From contig URMA01000086.1 in NCBI GenBank assembly GCA_900548875.1, positions 1-13,298 on the forward strand: a DNA stretch of 13,298 bases, read 5' to 3'. Within the stretch, counting starts at the first letter, position 1; every line of letters starts with the position of its first letter. Source of the stretch: an uncultured Porphyromonadaceae bacterium (GTDB taxonomy: Bacteria > Bacteroidota > Bacteroidia > Bacteroidales > Muribaculaceae). Positions 1 to 7,295 of the stretch are shown in pieces. Below the pieces are notes generated by a model, which saw only the letters and a list, made by a program, of their open reading frames with translations, had not been told where the DNA came from and made no database searches. Both the position numbers and the translations under genes were made by a program.

Positions 1-19
1 AATGATGTCAGCCCTATTT

Positions 20-790
20 TTATACTTTTGCAAAATTTTTATCGGACAGCAATAATTGGTTTATCCAATTTTCTGCTTGGTGCAGGGTCTCTATTTTTCC
101 AATGTCAAACCAACTGTAGCCTTCGGGGGCATACCCGTAAATGTTGAGTTTATCGCAGGCTGCCAGATAGAAGGGGATAATGGAAAATTTGTGTTCGTCC
201 GTATAGCTTTCCAAAGTCGGAAATATGGACGGCGACAATATGTGGATTCCTCCAAACGCCATTTCCTTGTATTTGTCTTTTTCGTAGACGAAACCTTGCG
301 GCTTTATTTCGCCGGTATTTTTATTAATCCAGCCATGCAGTCGGTTCGCTTCGTCAAGTAGGAGATAGCGTGCCGTAACGCGGTTAGCTGTCAATAATGT
401 TGCATCTGCCTTGTTGCCCAAATGATAATCGTAGAAATCCTTCAAGTTCAGGTCCGTAAGAATATCGGCATTATGAACGAGAAACGGTTCGTTTCCGTCT
501 AAAAAATGCCGGGCTTTGAGTATGCCGCCTCCTGTGTCAAGCAGTTCGTCGCGTTCGTCGCTGATGTGGATTGTGACACCGAAATTGTTGTTGGCCTTGA
601 GAAAATCAATAATCTGTCCGCCAAAATGGTGGATATTGACCGTGATGTCGTCGAAGCCATATTTTATCAAGTTGAGAATGACACGTTCGAGCATGGACTT
701 TCCACCGACGGATACGAGCGCTTTCGGCATATTGTCGGTCAATGGGCGCAGTCTTGTGCCCAAACCGGCGGCAAATATCATAGCTTTCAT
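20..790 (-). CDS. murU: MurU-like sugar-1-phosphate nucleotidyltransferase
   Basis: This 256-residue cytoplasmic protein has the nucleotidyltransferase fold of sugar-nucleotide pyrophosphorylases. The signature FAAGLGTRLRPLT (residues 6-18) followed by PKAL with Lys23 is the NTP-binding loop, and HNADIL near residue 106 supplies the metal-binding Asp. Known family members move a nucleotide from UTP or GTP to a sugar 1-phosphate; Pseudomonas MurU makes UDP-MurNAc from MurNAc 1-phosphate. The gene starts at ATG 788-790, only 8 bases after the stop of an AmgK-like kinase gene, and kinase-plus-nucleotidyltransferase pairing is how amgK and murU are arranged in Pseudomonas. The substrate is therefore inferred largely from the neighbour. 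A mannose-1-phosphate guanylyltransferase-like role is the main alternative. The protein is slightly longer than Pseudomonas MurU. It is the last gene of the unit; only 19 bases follow before the window edge. Confidence 0.8.
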   Translation of the reverse strand: MKAMIFAAGLGTRLRPLTDNMPKALVSVGGKSMLERVILNLIKYGFDDITVNIHHFGGQIIDFLKANNNFGVTIHISDERDELLDTGGGILKARHFLDGNEPFLVHNADILTDLNLKDFYDYHLGNKADATLLTANRVTARYLLLDEANRLHGWINKNTGEIKPQGFVYEKDKYKEMAFGGIHILSPSIFPTLESYTDEHKFSIIPFYLAACDKLNIYGYAPEGYSWFDIGKIETLHQAENWINQLLLSDKNFAKV

Positions 791-798
791 TGTCGGGG

Positions 799-2226
799 TT
801 ATTGAACTTTAAATGTTTGTTCGATGTTCTGCTCGCGGTGAACCAGTTCAACTTTTACGTTGAATTTCTTATGGATATGTTCAGCCATGTGTTGTGCCGA
901 GTAGACGGAGCGGTGTTGTCCGCCGGTACATCCGAATGACACCATCAAATTGGTGAAACCACGTTCCATATAGCGCTTTACGGAAGCGTCGACAAGCGCA
1001 TAGGCATGTTTGAGAAATTCCAGTATTTCACCGTCGTCTTCAAGGAATTTTATAACCGGCTCATCCAGTCCGGTAAATGGTTTATAGCGGTCATATTTCC
1101 CTGGATTGTTAACTGCACGGCAGTCGAAAACGAATCCGCCGCCATTTCCGGTTGTATCGTTGGGTATACCTTTTTTGTAGGCAAAACTCATTACTTTCAC
1201 GGTCAGGCGTTTTTTCTCCAACTCGTCGGTGAACTGTTTCATGTTGACCAGCTCGTTCAATAGATGGTTCAGATACGGATATTCCGTAAAAGGTTCCTGC
1301 AACAATGCCCGGAGATTTTCTATTGCGTATGGTACACTCTGTATGAAATGAGGTTTTTTCTCAAAGTAGCCACGGAAGCCGTAGGCTCCTAATACTTGGA
1401 GCGTACGGAACAGTACGAAATGACGGAGTTGTGCATAGAAATAATTCTCATCGACAGGCTGGAACTTGCGTAGAGCGTCAATGTATTCTTTTATCAGTTC
1501 GCAGCGGAGGCTGTGTGGTAGTTTGGCTTTAGCCTGCCAAAGGAACGATGCGACATCGTAGTAGACCGGGCCTTTACGTCCGCCTTGAAAATCAATGAAC
1601 CACGGCTCTCCGTCCTTTATCATCACGTTGCGTGACTGGAAATCGCGATACATGAAAGTAGCTGAAGAACTTCTCATCAGCACTTCTGTCATTTTCTGGA
1701 AATCGTCTTCCAGTTTGTCCTCGAGAAATTCCAGACCGATGGCCTTGAGAAAACAGTATTTGAAATAATTGAGATCCCACAATATGGCACGTGAATTGAA
1801 TTCGGCCGTGGGGTAGCAGTAGCTGAAATCCATTCCGTCGGCACCGGCAAACTGAATTTCCGGCAGCAGACGTATCGTTTTGACCAACAGCTGTTTCTCT
1901 TCTTCGCTGAACACGCTTGTCAATCTGCCTTTTTCGATGGCATTAAACAGTAATGTGTCGCCGAGATCTTCCTGGATATAGGCCATCTTGTCGTCGGATG
2001 CTGCGAATACTTTCGGCACGGGCAGCCCCTTGTTTGCAAAGTGCTTTGCCATGTAGAGAAAAGCCCGGTTTTCCTCAAAGCAAGTTCCTACAACGCCGAT
2101 TAGCGATTCTTTCCCGCTTAATCGGAAATAGCGTCGGTTGGAACCGGATGAAGGCAGTTCTACAATCTGGGCCGGTTCAGTTCCTGTAACCTGAGTATAT
2201 AGTTGAGTTAGAGTGTCTGTTATCAT
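799..2226 (-). CDS. AmgK-like sugar kinase fused to RapZ C-terminal domain
   Basis: This is a 475-residue two-domain cytoplasmic protein. Residues ~1-325 are an aminoglycoside-phosphotransferase/choline-kinase fold: a nucleotide loop SSGSNRRYFR (26-35), the catalytic loop YRDFQSRNVM (193-202; Asp195, Asn200) and metal-binding IDFQGG (Asp212). Pseudomonas AmgK, of this fold, phosphorylates MurNAc/GlcNAc at the anomeric carbon. Residues ~343-475 match the RapZ C-terminal domain: SFAYKKGIP (347-355), FDCR (367-370), TGLDEPV (385-391) and GCTGGQHRSV (432-441). The RapZ N-terminal P-loop ATPase domain is absent and the kinase occupies its place. In E. coli, RapZ senses glucosamine 6-phosphate and guides decay of the GlmZ small RNA. 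The MurU-like gene follows 8 bases downstream, so a MurNAc-recycling role fits. What the RapZ part does here is unknown. The start is ATG 2224-2226, behind an ~87-base leader. Confidence 0.88.
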   Translation of the reverse strand: MITDTLTQLYTQVTGTEPAQIVELPSSGSNRRYFRLSGKESLIGVVGTCFEENRAFLYMAKHFANKGLPVPKVFAASDDKMAYIQEDLGDTLLFNAIEKGRLTSVFSEEEKQLLVKTIRLLPEIQFAGADGMDFSYCYPTAEFNSRAILWDLNYFKYCFLKAIGLEFLEDKLEDDFQKMTEVLMRSSSATFMYRDFQSRNVMIKDGEPWFIDFQGGRKGPVYYDVASFLWQAKAKLPHSLRCELIKEYIDALRKFQPVDENYFYAQLRHFVLFRTLQVLGAYGFRGYFEKKPHFIQSVPYAIENLRALLQEPFTEYPYLNHLLNELVNMKQFTDELEKKRLTVKVMSFAYKKGIPNDTTGNGGGFVFDCRAVNNPGKYDRYKPFTGLDEPVIKFLEDDGEILEFLKHAYALVDASVKRYMERGFTNLMVSFGCTGGQHRSVYSAQHMAEHIHKKFNVKVELVHREQNIEQTFKVQ

Positions 2227-2313
2227 ATTCTTTTTTGATTGGGATAATATTAAAAGATAAGCGGGAAGACGCGAAAACTTGTTTTTGTCCTTGTTCCCGT
2301 TCAGCTTGTCTTA
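2227..2313 (-). promoter_or_regulatory. Structured 5' leader of the kinase-RapZ gene
   Basis: The predicted transcript has about 87 untranslated bases. They can fold as a nested hairpin. AAGC (RNA from 2307-2304) pairs with GCTT (2262-2259), GGGAA (2298-2294) with TTCCC (2267-2263), and an inner AAAA/TTTT pair (2285-2282 with 2277-2274) closes a 4-base loop. It is AT-rich outside the GGGAA stem and lacks a U tract directly behind it, so I do not call it a terminator. It could be chance structure. Confidence 0.3.
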
Positions 2314-2319
2314 GCTTTA

Positions 2320-2351
2320 CAAATATACCTTGAATTTTTCTAAACTCAAAA
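2320..2351 (-). promoter_or_regulatory. Bacteroidota-type promoter for the kinase-RapZ/murU operon
   Basis: Read on the minus strand, TTTTG (2351-2347) is followed after exactly 19 bases by TATATTTG (2327-2320). This fits the Bacteroidota primary-sigma consensus (TTTG at -33, TAnnTTTG at -7, 19-21 base spacer). The start point would be near 2313. The -33 box abuts the stop codon of the NUDIX gene (2353), so this unit is probably transcribed independently of the mre operon. Confidence 0.65.
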
Positions 2352-2352
2352 A

Positions 2353-2916
2353 TTACAGCAGCTTGTTTGTCGCAAAATATTTCCACAGGGGAGCTGCCAT
2401 CAGCGCTTGCTTGATTTCATCGTTGAGCAGGAGCGACTTTACATCCTCGGCTGTGAGGAGGTGTACCGTGATGTCTTCCGATGCCTCAAGGTGCTGTGTG
2501 GACACCTTTTCTACACCTTTTGCAACATAGCAGTGGGTAAGGTTGTTGGTAGTGCTTGGGTTACCAGAAATGACGGAAATCTTTTCCCATTCGCCTTTTC
2601 CATATCCGGTTTCTTCATAGAGTTCCCTCTTGGCAGCTGTCAGTGGATCTTCCCCCGGGTCGACAACTCCCGCGCACAGTTCGTAGCGTGTTTCTCCCAA
2701 TCCGTGGCGGTACTGGCGAATCATGACAAACTTTTCATCGGCTGTTATGGCTATGACGTTTACCCAATCGGGATATTCCAGCACATAAAATTCCGGTATA
2801 ATGTTGCCATTGGGTAGTTTGACTACATCTTTTCGTGCCGTGAGCCAAGGACGGCGGAACAGGTATTCGCTGCTCAGCACTTCCCATTTGCGATTGTCTG
2901 TATCTTTTACGAGCAT
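2353..2916 (-). CDS. NUDIX hydrolase, ADP-ribose pyrophosphatase-like
   Basis: This 187-residue cytoplasmic hydrolase has a perfect Nudix box (GX5EX7REUXEEXGU) at residues 83-105: Gly83, Glu89, the RE pair 97-98, the EE pair 101-102 and Gly104. These residues bind the Mg ions that cut the pyrophosphate in nucleoside-diphosphate-linked substrates. The preceding strand VIAITADEKFVMIRQYRHG (54-72) and the YELCAG run into the box resemble ADP-ribose/nucleotide-sugar pyrophosphatases. A proline at 120, sixteen residues after Gly104, is also a feature of ADP-ribose pyrophosphatases. The downstream GNPSTTNN segment differs from well-studied NudF, so the substrate is open. The gene starts 15 bases after the mrdA stop and is the last gene of that operon, in the position where rodA might be expected. 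Confidence 0.85.
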   Translation of the reverse strand: MLVKDTDNRKWEVLSSEYLFRRPWLTARKDVVKLPNGNIIPEFYVLEYPDWVNVIAITADEKFVMIRQYRHGLGETRYELCAGVVDPGEDPLTAAKRELYEETGYGKGEWEKISVISGNPSTTNNLTHCYVAKGVEKVSTQHLEASEDITVHLLTAEDVKSLLLNDEIKQALMAAPLWKYFATNKLL

Positions 2917-2931
2917 AGTTTAAAATGATTG

Positions 2932-4794
2932 TCAATGCTTCTTCACACCACTGTATAGAATGGTGTTGGAGTTCAGCATTCTTTCTTCCAAATATTTTCT
3001 TTGTGGAGATATTTCTCCATTTAAGTACATTTCCATCATAAGGCTTCCGATTGGTACACCATAAGTGGCTCCCCATCCGCCGTTTTCGACATAGACGCAG
3101 ATGGCTATCTTTGGATTGTTCAGTGGTGCAAATCCCATGAATGCCGAGTGGTCGCGCCCGTGGGGGTTTTGGGCTGTACCGGTTTTTCCGCAAACTTCCA
3201 CATCTCCGAATTGGGCAACGCGGCAAGTACCCCCAGTAACGGCCATTCTCATGCCTTCCGCGATTTCTTCATAGTATTCCCTGTTGATTTTCGGATAGTG
3301 GCGTTCTTTATATTTTTTATCGATGACGGTATCGGCTATTTCTTTTACCACATGAGGCGTTATGTAATAGCCCCGGTTGGCAATGGTCGCAGCCAAATTG
3401 GCAATTTGCAGTGGAGTGGCAAGTATTTCACCCTGTCCGATGGCGATGGAGATGATGGTGTTGGCACTCCATCGGTTTTCTCCGTAAATTTTATTGTAGA
3501 ATTTGCTGTTGGGGATAAACCCGCGGCTTTCGCTCGGGAGATCAACACCGAGTTTGTAGCCGTAGCCCATTTCCACCATATAATTTTTCCATATTTCAAA
3601 GGCATTGCTGCAACTGCCGTATTTGGAACGTCGGTCAATCATGTTTTTCAGTCCCCAACAGAAATAAGCGTTGCAGGATGTGCGGATGGCCGGCTTCAGT
3701 GTGATAGGAGATTCATGACTGTGACATCCCACATGCAGTCCGCCGTTGTAATAGCCTCTGGCACACGGGTAGGCTGTGCTTTCGGTCACAATGCCTTCCT
3801 GCCGGAAAATAAGCCCTTGTGTCGGCTTGAATGTGGAGCCGGGAGGATAGGCCGCCATGATGGCACGGTCGAACAGCGGCTTATATTTGTCGTTGACGAG
3901 TGTGCGGTAGTTTTTTCCGCGGTCACGTCCGATGAGGGTAGTCGGGTCGTAACTCGGGCTGGATACCATTGCAAGAATTTCTCCGGTAGACGGTTCGATA
4001 GCAACAATGGCACCGATTTTTCCCTGCATCAGACGTTCTCCGTATTCTTGCAGTTTGATGTCAAGTCCAAGTTTCAGATTATGTCCCGAAATGGGAGCTA
4101 CGTCGTGAATGCCGTTTTCATATCGGCCTTTAATACGTCCGTGTGCATCCCTGATCAATATTTCTTGTCCTTTCACTCCACGGAGTACCTTTTCGTAGCT
4201 TTTCTCTATGCCCAAATCGCCGGTGTAGTCTCCTGGACGGTAGTATTCGTCCTTTTCTACGTCATTTGCATTCACTTCGCGGATATTGCCCATGACATTG
4301 GCTGCCGCAATGTGGTTGTACTGTCGCAGAATTCTTTTCTGTACAAAAAATCCGGGAAATCTGTATAGCTTTTCCTGCAGGCGTCCGTAGTCCTGTGCGG
4401 AAATGTGCGTGATGAGTGTCTGTTGTGTATAGGATGAGTAACCGGGATTTTTCCGAGGGTTGCGCATATCGGCGAAATAGCCGCGCAATTCATCCATCGA
4501 CAGTTCCAGCGTATTGCAGAAGTCGATGGAGTCGAAATCTTTCACCTCGCGCGGGATTACCATGACATCGTAGGCGGGCTGGTTGTAGACAATCAGTTCA
4601 CCGTTGCGGTCGTAGATAAGTCCGCGGGAGGGATATATGGTTTTTCTCAAAAAAGCGTTGGAATCAGCGTTTGCCTTGTATTTGTCTTCGAAAACCTGAA
4701 GCTCCAGCAAGCGGAACAGGTAGAGGACGACAATTACAATAAGCAAGCCTGCAATAACGTATTTACGCTTTTCGAGATTATAGTCTTTTTTCAT
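2932..4794 (-). CDS. mrdA: Penicillin-binding protein 2, elongasome transpeptidase
   Basis: This 620-residue class B PBP cross-links peptidoglycan for side-wall growth on the periplasmic face. One N-terminal membrane helix (about 12-30) follows a short basic cytoplasmic tail. The PBP dimerisation region starts with YPSRGLIYDRNGELI (54-68). The transpeptidase domain has all three motifs: STFK (Ser320 nucleophile, Lys323), SCN (373-375) and KTGTAQ (537-542). The length is normal for PBP2. The ATG at 4792-4794 lies inside the end of mreD (17-base overlap), implying translational coupling. The insertion between motifs one and two carries a Cys/His cluster (Cys344, His354, Cys357, His358, His360) near Cys374. 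E. coli PBP2 is known to hold a zinc ion in this general region, so a metal site is possible but not shown. The usual partner gene rodA is not adjacent. Confidence 0.96.
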   Translation of the reverse strand: MKKDYNLEKRKYVIAGLLIVIVVLYLFRLLELQVFEDKYKANADSNAFLRKTIYPSRGLIYDRNGELIVYNQPAYDVMVIPREVKDFDSIDFCNTLELSMDELRGYFADMRNPRKNPGYSSYTQQTLITHISAQDYGRLQEKLYRFPGFFVQKRILRQYNHIAAANVMGNIREVNANDVEKDEYYRPGDYTGDLGIEKSYEKVLRGVKGQEILIRDAHGRIKGRYENGIHDVAPISGHNLKLGLDIKLQEYGERLMQGKIGAIVAIEPSTGEILAMVSSPSYDPTTLIGRDRGKNYRTLVNDKYKPLFDRAIMAAYPPGSTFKPTQGLIFRQEGIVTESTAYPCARGYYNGGLHVGCHSHESPITLKPAIRTSCNAYFCWGLKNMIDRRSKYGSCSNAFEIWKNYMVEMGYGYKLGVDLPSESRGFIPNSKFYNKIYGENRWSANTIISIAIGQGEILATPLQIANLAATIANRGYYITPHVVKEIADTVIDKKYKERHYPKINREYYEEIAEGMRMAVTGGTCRVAQFGDVEVCGKTGTAQNPHGRDHSAFMGFAPLNNPKIAICVYVENGGWGATYGVPIGSLMMEMYLNGEISPQRKYLEERMLNSNTILYSGVKKH

Positions 4795-5299
4795 GTTTCG
4801 TGTTTACGATACTGTCAATTCCGAGTATAAGGACAAAAGTAAGCAAGGTGCTGCAAACAATTCGCAGTACAGAAAACAAGAGATTGTGGAACGTAAATGC
4901 CTCAATCAGTATGATAATGGTGCAATAGCACAGAATCATAGAAATGAGATATTTCATGTATACGCCGATGCCCAGACTTTTGATGGACGGTACGGTATCC
5001 GTTATTTCGTCATGTCGCGGAACGTAAAGGCGGATAATAGGGTTTCTTACCACGGCAAGAAGGGTGCAGGCAAGAGCGTTCATGCCTTGAGTATCGGAAA
5101 AAATATCGACAATCAGTCCCGACAAAAAGGCAAGGGTCAGCATCCAATTGGTTGAAATGGTGATAGGAAGCCGGACCAGAAAATAAATGAATATGAAGGG
5201 TGTGGCAATATTGAATATACTGATGTTGTTGCACACCAGTACCTGAACAAATGTCAGAATGACAAATAAAATCGCGAACTGTATGATCTGTTTAGTCAT
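4778..5299 (-). CDS. mreD: Rod shape-determining membrane protein MreD
   Basis: This 173-residue integral membrane protein of the elongasome has about five hydrophobic segments (roughly 5-23, 28-45, 52-70, 110-135 and 140-163). The most conserved MreD stretch is visible as GLIVDIFSDTQGMNAL (residues 61-76), with the acidic residue and Gly typical of the family. MreD links MreC to PBP2 and RodA in the inner membrane, but its exact biochemical role is not settled. It starts at ATG 5297-5299, overlapping the end of mreC by 8 bases, and its own 3' end overlaps mrdA by 17 bases, so mreC-mreD-mrdA are probably translated as a coupled set. The length is normal. Confidence 0.93.
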   Translation of the reverse strand: MTKQIIQFAILFVILTFVQVLVCNNISIFNIATPFIFIYFLVRLPITISTNWMLTLAFLSGLIVDIFSDTQGMNALACTLLAVVRNPIIRLYVPRHDEITDTVPSIKSLGIGVYMKYLISMILCYCTIIILIEAFTFHNLLFSVLRIVCSTLLTFVLILGIDSIVNTKHEKRL

Positions 5300-6137
5300 T
5301 GTCTTTTGATTCGAGTTCTTTTAGTTCGTTGGCAATGTTGCTTTTGATGGCGCGTACGACACTCAATCGTGTGAAGTCGGTCGACAGCTTGATTTTAAGC
5401 GTAAAGAAATTGTCGTCCTTTGCTTTTGTGTTACCCTCGATTGTTCCGACAATCAGGCCTTCGGGAAAGACTGCCGAGTAACCGCTGGTTACAATCGTGT
5501 CGCCTTTGCTGAATTGAACGTGACGGGGCATTTCTTCAAGTGTCGCATAGTACGGACTTTCACCGTCCCATATCAGGCTTCCGAAATAGTCGGAACCTTT
5601 CACTTTACACGACAGTCGGATGTTCGGATTAAGCAGTGAAATCACACGGGCAGCATGGTCGCTGACTACGCTGACGATGCCTACGACTCCGTTTTGGTCT
5701 ACGACACCCATTTCCGGTTCGATTCCGTCAAGACGTCCTTTGTCGAGGGTGATGTAGTTCATCGGTTTTGTCACACTGTTGTTGATTACGTGGGCAAAAT
5801 GATATTCATAACTTTTGGCAATGGAGTCCGGCAGATTGATGGTGTCGTTTGTCAACAACAGCTTATAGTCCTGAATCTGATTTTTCAGTGTGATAACTTC
5901 CATTTCCAGCAAAGCATTTCGCTGCTGCAGGTCGTTGTTGATGGACCGCAGGTTGAAATAGGATGTCACGTTGCTGACTCCTTTGTATATTGAGGAGCTG
6001 ACTTTATTCGCAGATGTCAGATATACATATTGCTGGTAGGGGTTATTTTGAAACAGCAATATGCAGCTGATAATGACATAGAATAAAAACAAGAACCACG
6101 AGAGGTGGTGTACAATAAAATTGATTAAGTTTTTCAC
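5292..6137 (-). CDS. mreC: Rod shape-determining protein MreC
   Basis: This 281-residue protein is anchored by one N-terminal membrane helix (about 13-29), followed by a coiled coil (about 64-95, rich in Leu/Asn/Gln) and a periplasmic beta domain. Recognisable MreC stretches are ITLDKGRLDGI (129-139), GVVDQNGVVGIV (144-155) and GDTIVTSGYSAVFPEGLIVG (212-231). MreC joins cytoplasmic MreB to PBP2 and switches the transpeptidase on. The start is a GTG (6135-6137); an in-frame TAA lies two codons upstream (6141-6143), so no longer start exists. No clear Shine-Dalgarno precedes it. It is separated from mreB by 118 bases holding a terminator-like hairpin, and its 3' end overlaps mreD. Confidence 0.94.
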   Translation of the reverse strand: MKNLINFIVHHLSWFLFLFYVIISCILLFQNNPYQQYVYLTSANKVSSSIYKGVSNVTSYFNLRSINNDLQQRNALLEMEVITLKNQIQDYKLLLTNDTINLPDSIAKSYEYHFAHVINNSVTKPMNYITLDKGRLDGIEPEMGVVDQNGVVGIVSVVSDHAARVISLLNPNIRLSCKVKGSDYFGSLIWDGESPYYATLEEMPRHVQFSKGDTIVTSGYSAVFPEGLIVGTIEGNTKAKDDNFFTLKIKLSTDFTRLSVVRAIKSNIANELKELESKDND

Positions 6138-6191
6138 AACTTAAAGTGGTGTTATTCCGTGTGAGTCCGGAGTGTAAAAACACGAAGCCTA

Positions 6192-6235
6192 TAAAAACGG
6201 AAATAGAAGGTAAAGAAACTTTACCTTCATTTCCG
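6192..6235 (-). terminator. Intrinsic terminator/attenuator between mreB and mreC
   Basis: On the minus strand a 17-bp stem (arm 6235-6219 pairing with 6215-6198) encloses a 3-base loop and has a single unpaired base opposite 6205. The stem is followed at once by TTTTTAT. The plus-strand side has no T run, so the structure points in the direction of mre transcription. It lies 20 bases beyond the mreB stop. It probably ends a share of transcripts, giving more MreB than MreC/MreD/PBP2, and could also protect the mreB 3' end. Confidence 0.85.
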
Positions 6236-6255
6236 GATTATCAGAATGCGATATA

Positions 6256-7272
6256 CTATCGAATCAAGAATGAGAAACGGTTAATGTTCTTCAACGCGAT
6301 GCCCGTTCCTTTTGCTACTGCATGCAACGGATCTTCCGCAATTGTAAACTTGATACCGATTTTCTCCGACAGACGTTTGTCCAAACCGCGCAGCAAGGCA
6401 CCGCCACCTGACAAATAAATGCCGTTGTGAACAATGTCGGCATAGAGTTCAGGAGGAGTATTTTCCAATGCACTGAGGATGGCTGCCTCAATTTTTGAGA
6501 TGGATTTCTCAATGCAGTGCGAAATTTCCTGATAGGAAACAGGTACTTCCATAGGGAGAGCCGTCATTTGGTTCGGTCCATGTATAATATAGTCTTCTGG
6601 CGGGTTTTCGAGTTCCGTCAGCGCAGAGCCTACGTTGATTTTAATCAGTTCAGCCATACGTTCGCCCACTTTCACGTTGTGAGCGCGGCGCATGTGTTCC
6701 TGAATATCGTCGGTCAGCACATCACCGGCAATGCGGATACTCTTGTTCGTCACGATGCCACCTAAGGAGATGACTGCAATTTCCGTTGTTCCGCCACCTA
6801 TGTCGACAATCATGTTGCCTTCCGGGGCTTCGACATCCAGACCGATACCGAGAGCCGCAGCCATCGGTTCGTAAATCATGTAAACGTCACGTCCTTCTGC
6901 ATGCTCGCTGGAGTCGCGAACGGCACGGATTTCGACTTCCGTACTGCCGGAAGGAATGCAGACAACCATGCGGTAAGAGGGGGAGAACCAACGGCTTTTC
7001 GAACTTACCATTTTAATCAAACCGCGAATCATTAGTTCTGCCGCATTAAAATCGGCAATTACGCCATCGCGGAGTGGGCGTATGGTTTGGATGTTTGAGT
7101 GCTCTTTTCCCTGCATCTGTTTTGCCTGTTCACCTACGGCAACCAGTTTTCCACGAGAATCGAGAGCGACAACCGACGGCTCGTCAACCACAATTTTGTC
7201 ATTATGGATGATGATGGTGTTGGCTGTACCCAAATCCATTGCTATTTCTTGGGTGAATGAGAAAAATCCCAT
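6256..7272 (-). CDS. mreB: Actin-like rod shape protein MreB
   Basis: This 338-residue bacterial actin forms membrane-bound filaments that orient the cell-wall elongation machinery. The actin-family nucleotide motifs are all present: phosphate-1 MDLGTANT (12-19), IPSGSTEVEIRAVRDSSEHA (106-125), connect-1 YMIYEPMAAALGIGL (131-145), phosphate-2 MIVDIGGGTTEIAVI (154-168) and the adenosine motif LSGGGALLRGLD (288-299). The N-terminal MGFFSF is a plausible membrane-touching hydrophobic tip. The length is normal. The ATG at 7270-7272 is 23 bases after the purH stop, and I see no promoter box in that gap, so mreB is probably cotranscribed with purH. A strong terminator-like hairpin follows the stop. 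Confidence 0.97.
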   Translation of the reverse strand: MGFFSFTQEIAMDLGTANTIIIHNDKIVVDEPSVVALDSRGKLVAVGEQAKQMQGKEHSNIQTIRPLRDGVIADFNAAELMIRGLIKMVSSKSRWFSPSYRMVVCIPSGSTEVEIRAVRDSSEHAEGRDVYMIYEPMAAALGIGLDVEAPEGNMIVDIGGGTTEIAVISLGGIVTNKSIRIAGDVLTDDIQEHMRRAHNVKVGERMAELIKINVGSALTELENPPEDYIIHGPNQMTALPMEVPVSYQEISHCIEKSISKIEAAILSALENTPPELYADIVHNGIYLSGGGALLRGLDKRLSEKIGIKFTIAEDPLHAVAKGTGIALKNINRFSFLIR

Positions 7273-7295
7273 AATTGTTTCTGATTGTTTGAAAA

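Noticed and set aside
2333..2354. AATTTTT/AAAAATT inverted repeat after the NUDIX gene as a terminator
   Set aside because: The stem is pure A/T with an 8-base loop and no U tract directly after it, and it overlaps the -33 box of the next promoter. Too weak to call.
3148..4368. A 406-codon plus-strand frame opposite mrdA
   Set aside because: It is antisense to an intact PBP2 with all motifs; the translation has no domain I recognise and looks like a codon-bias shadow.
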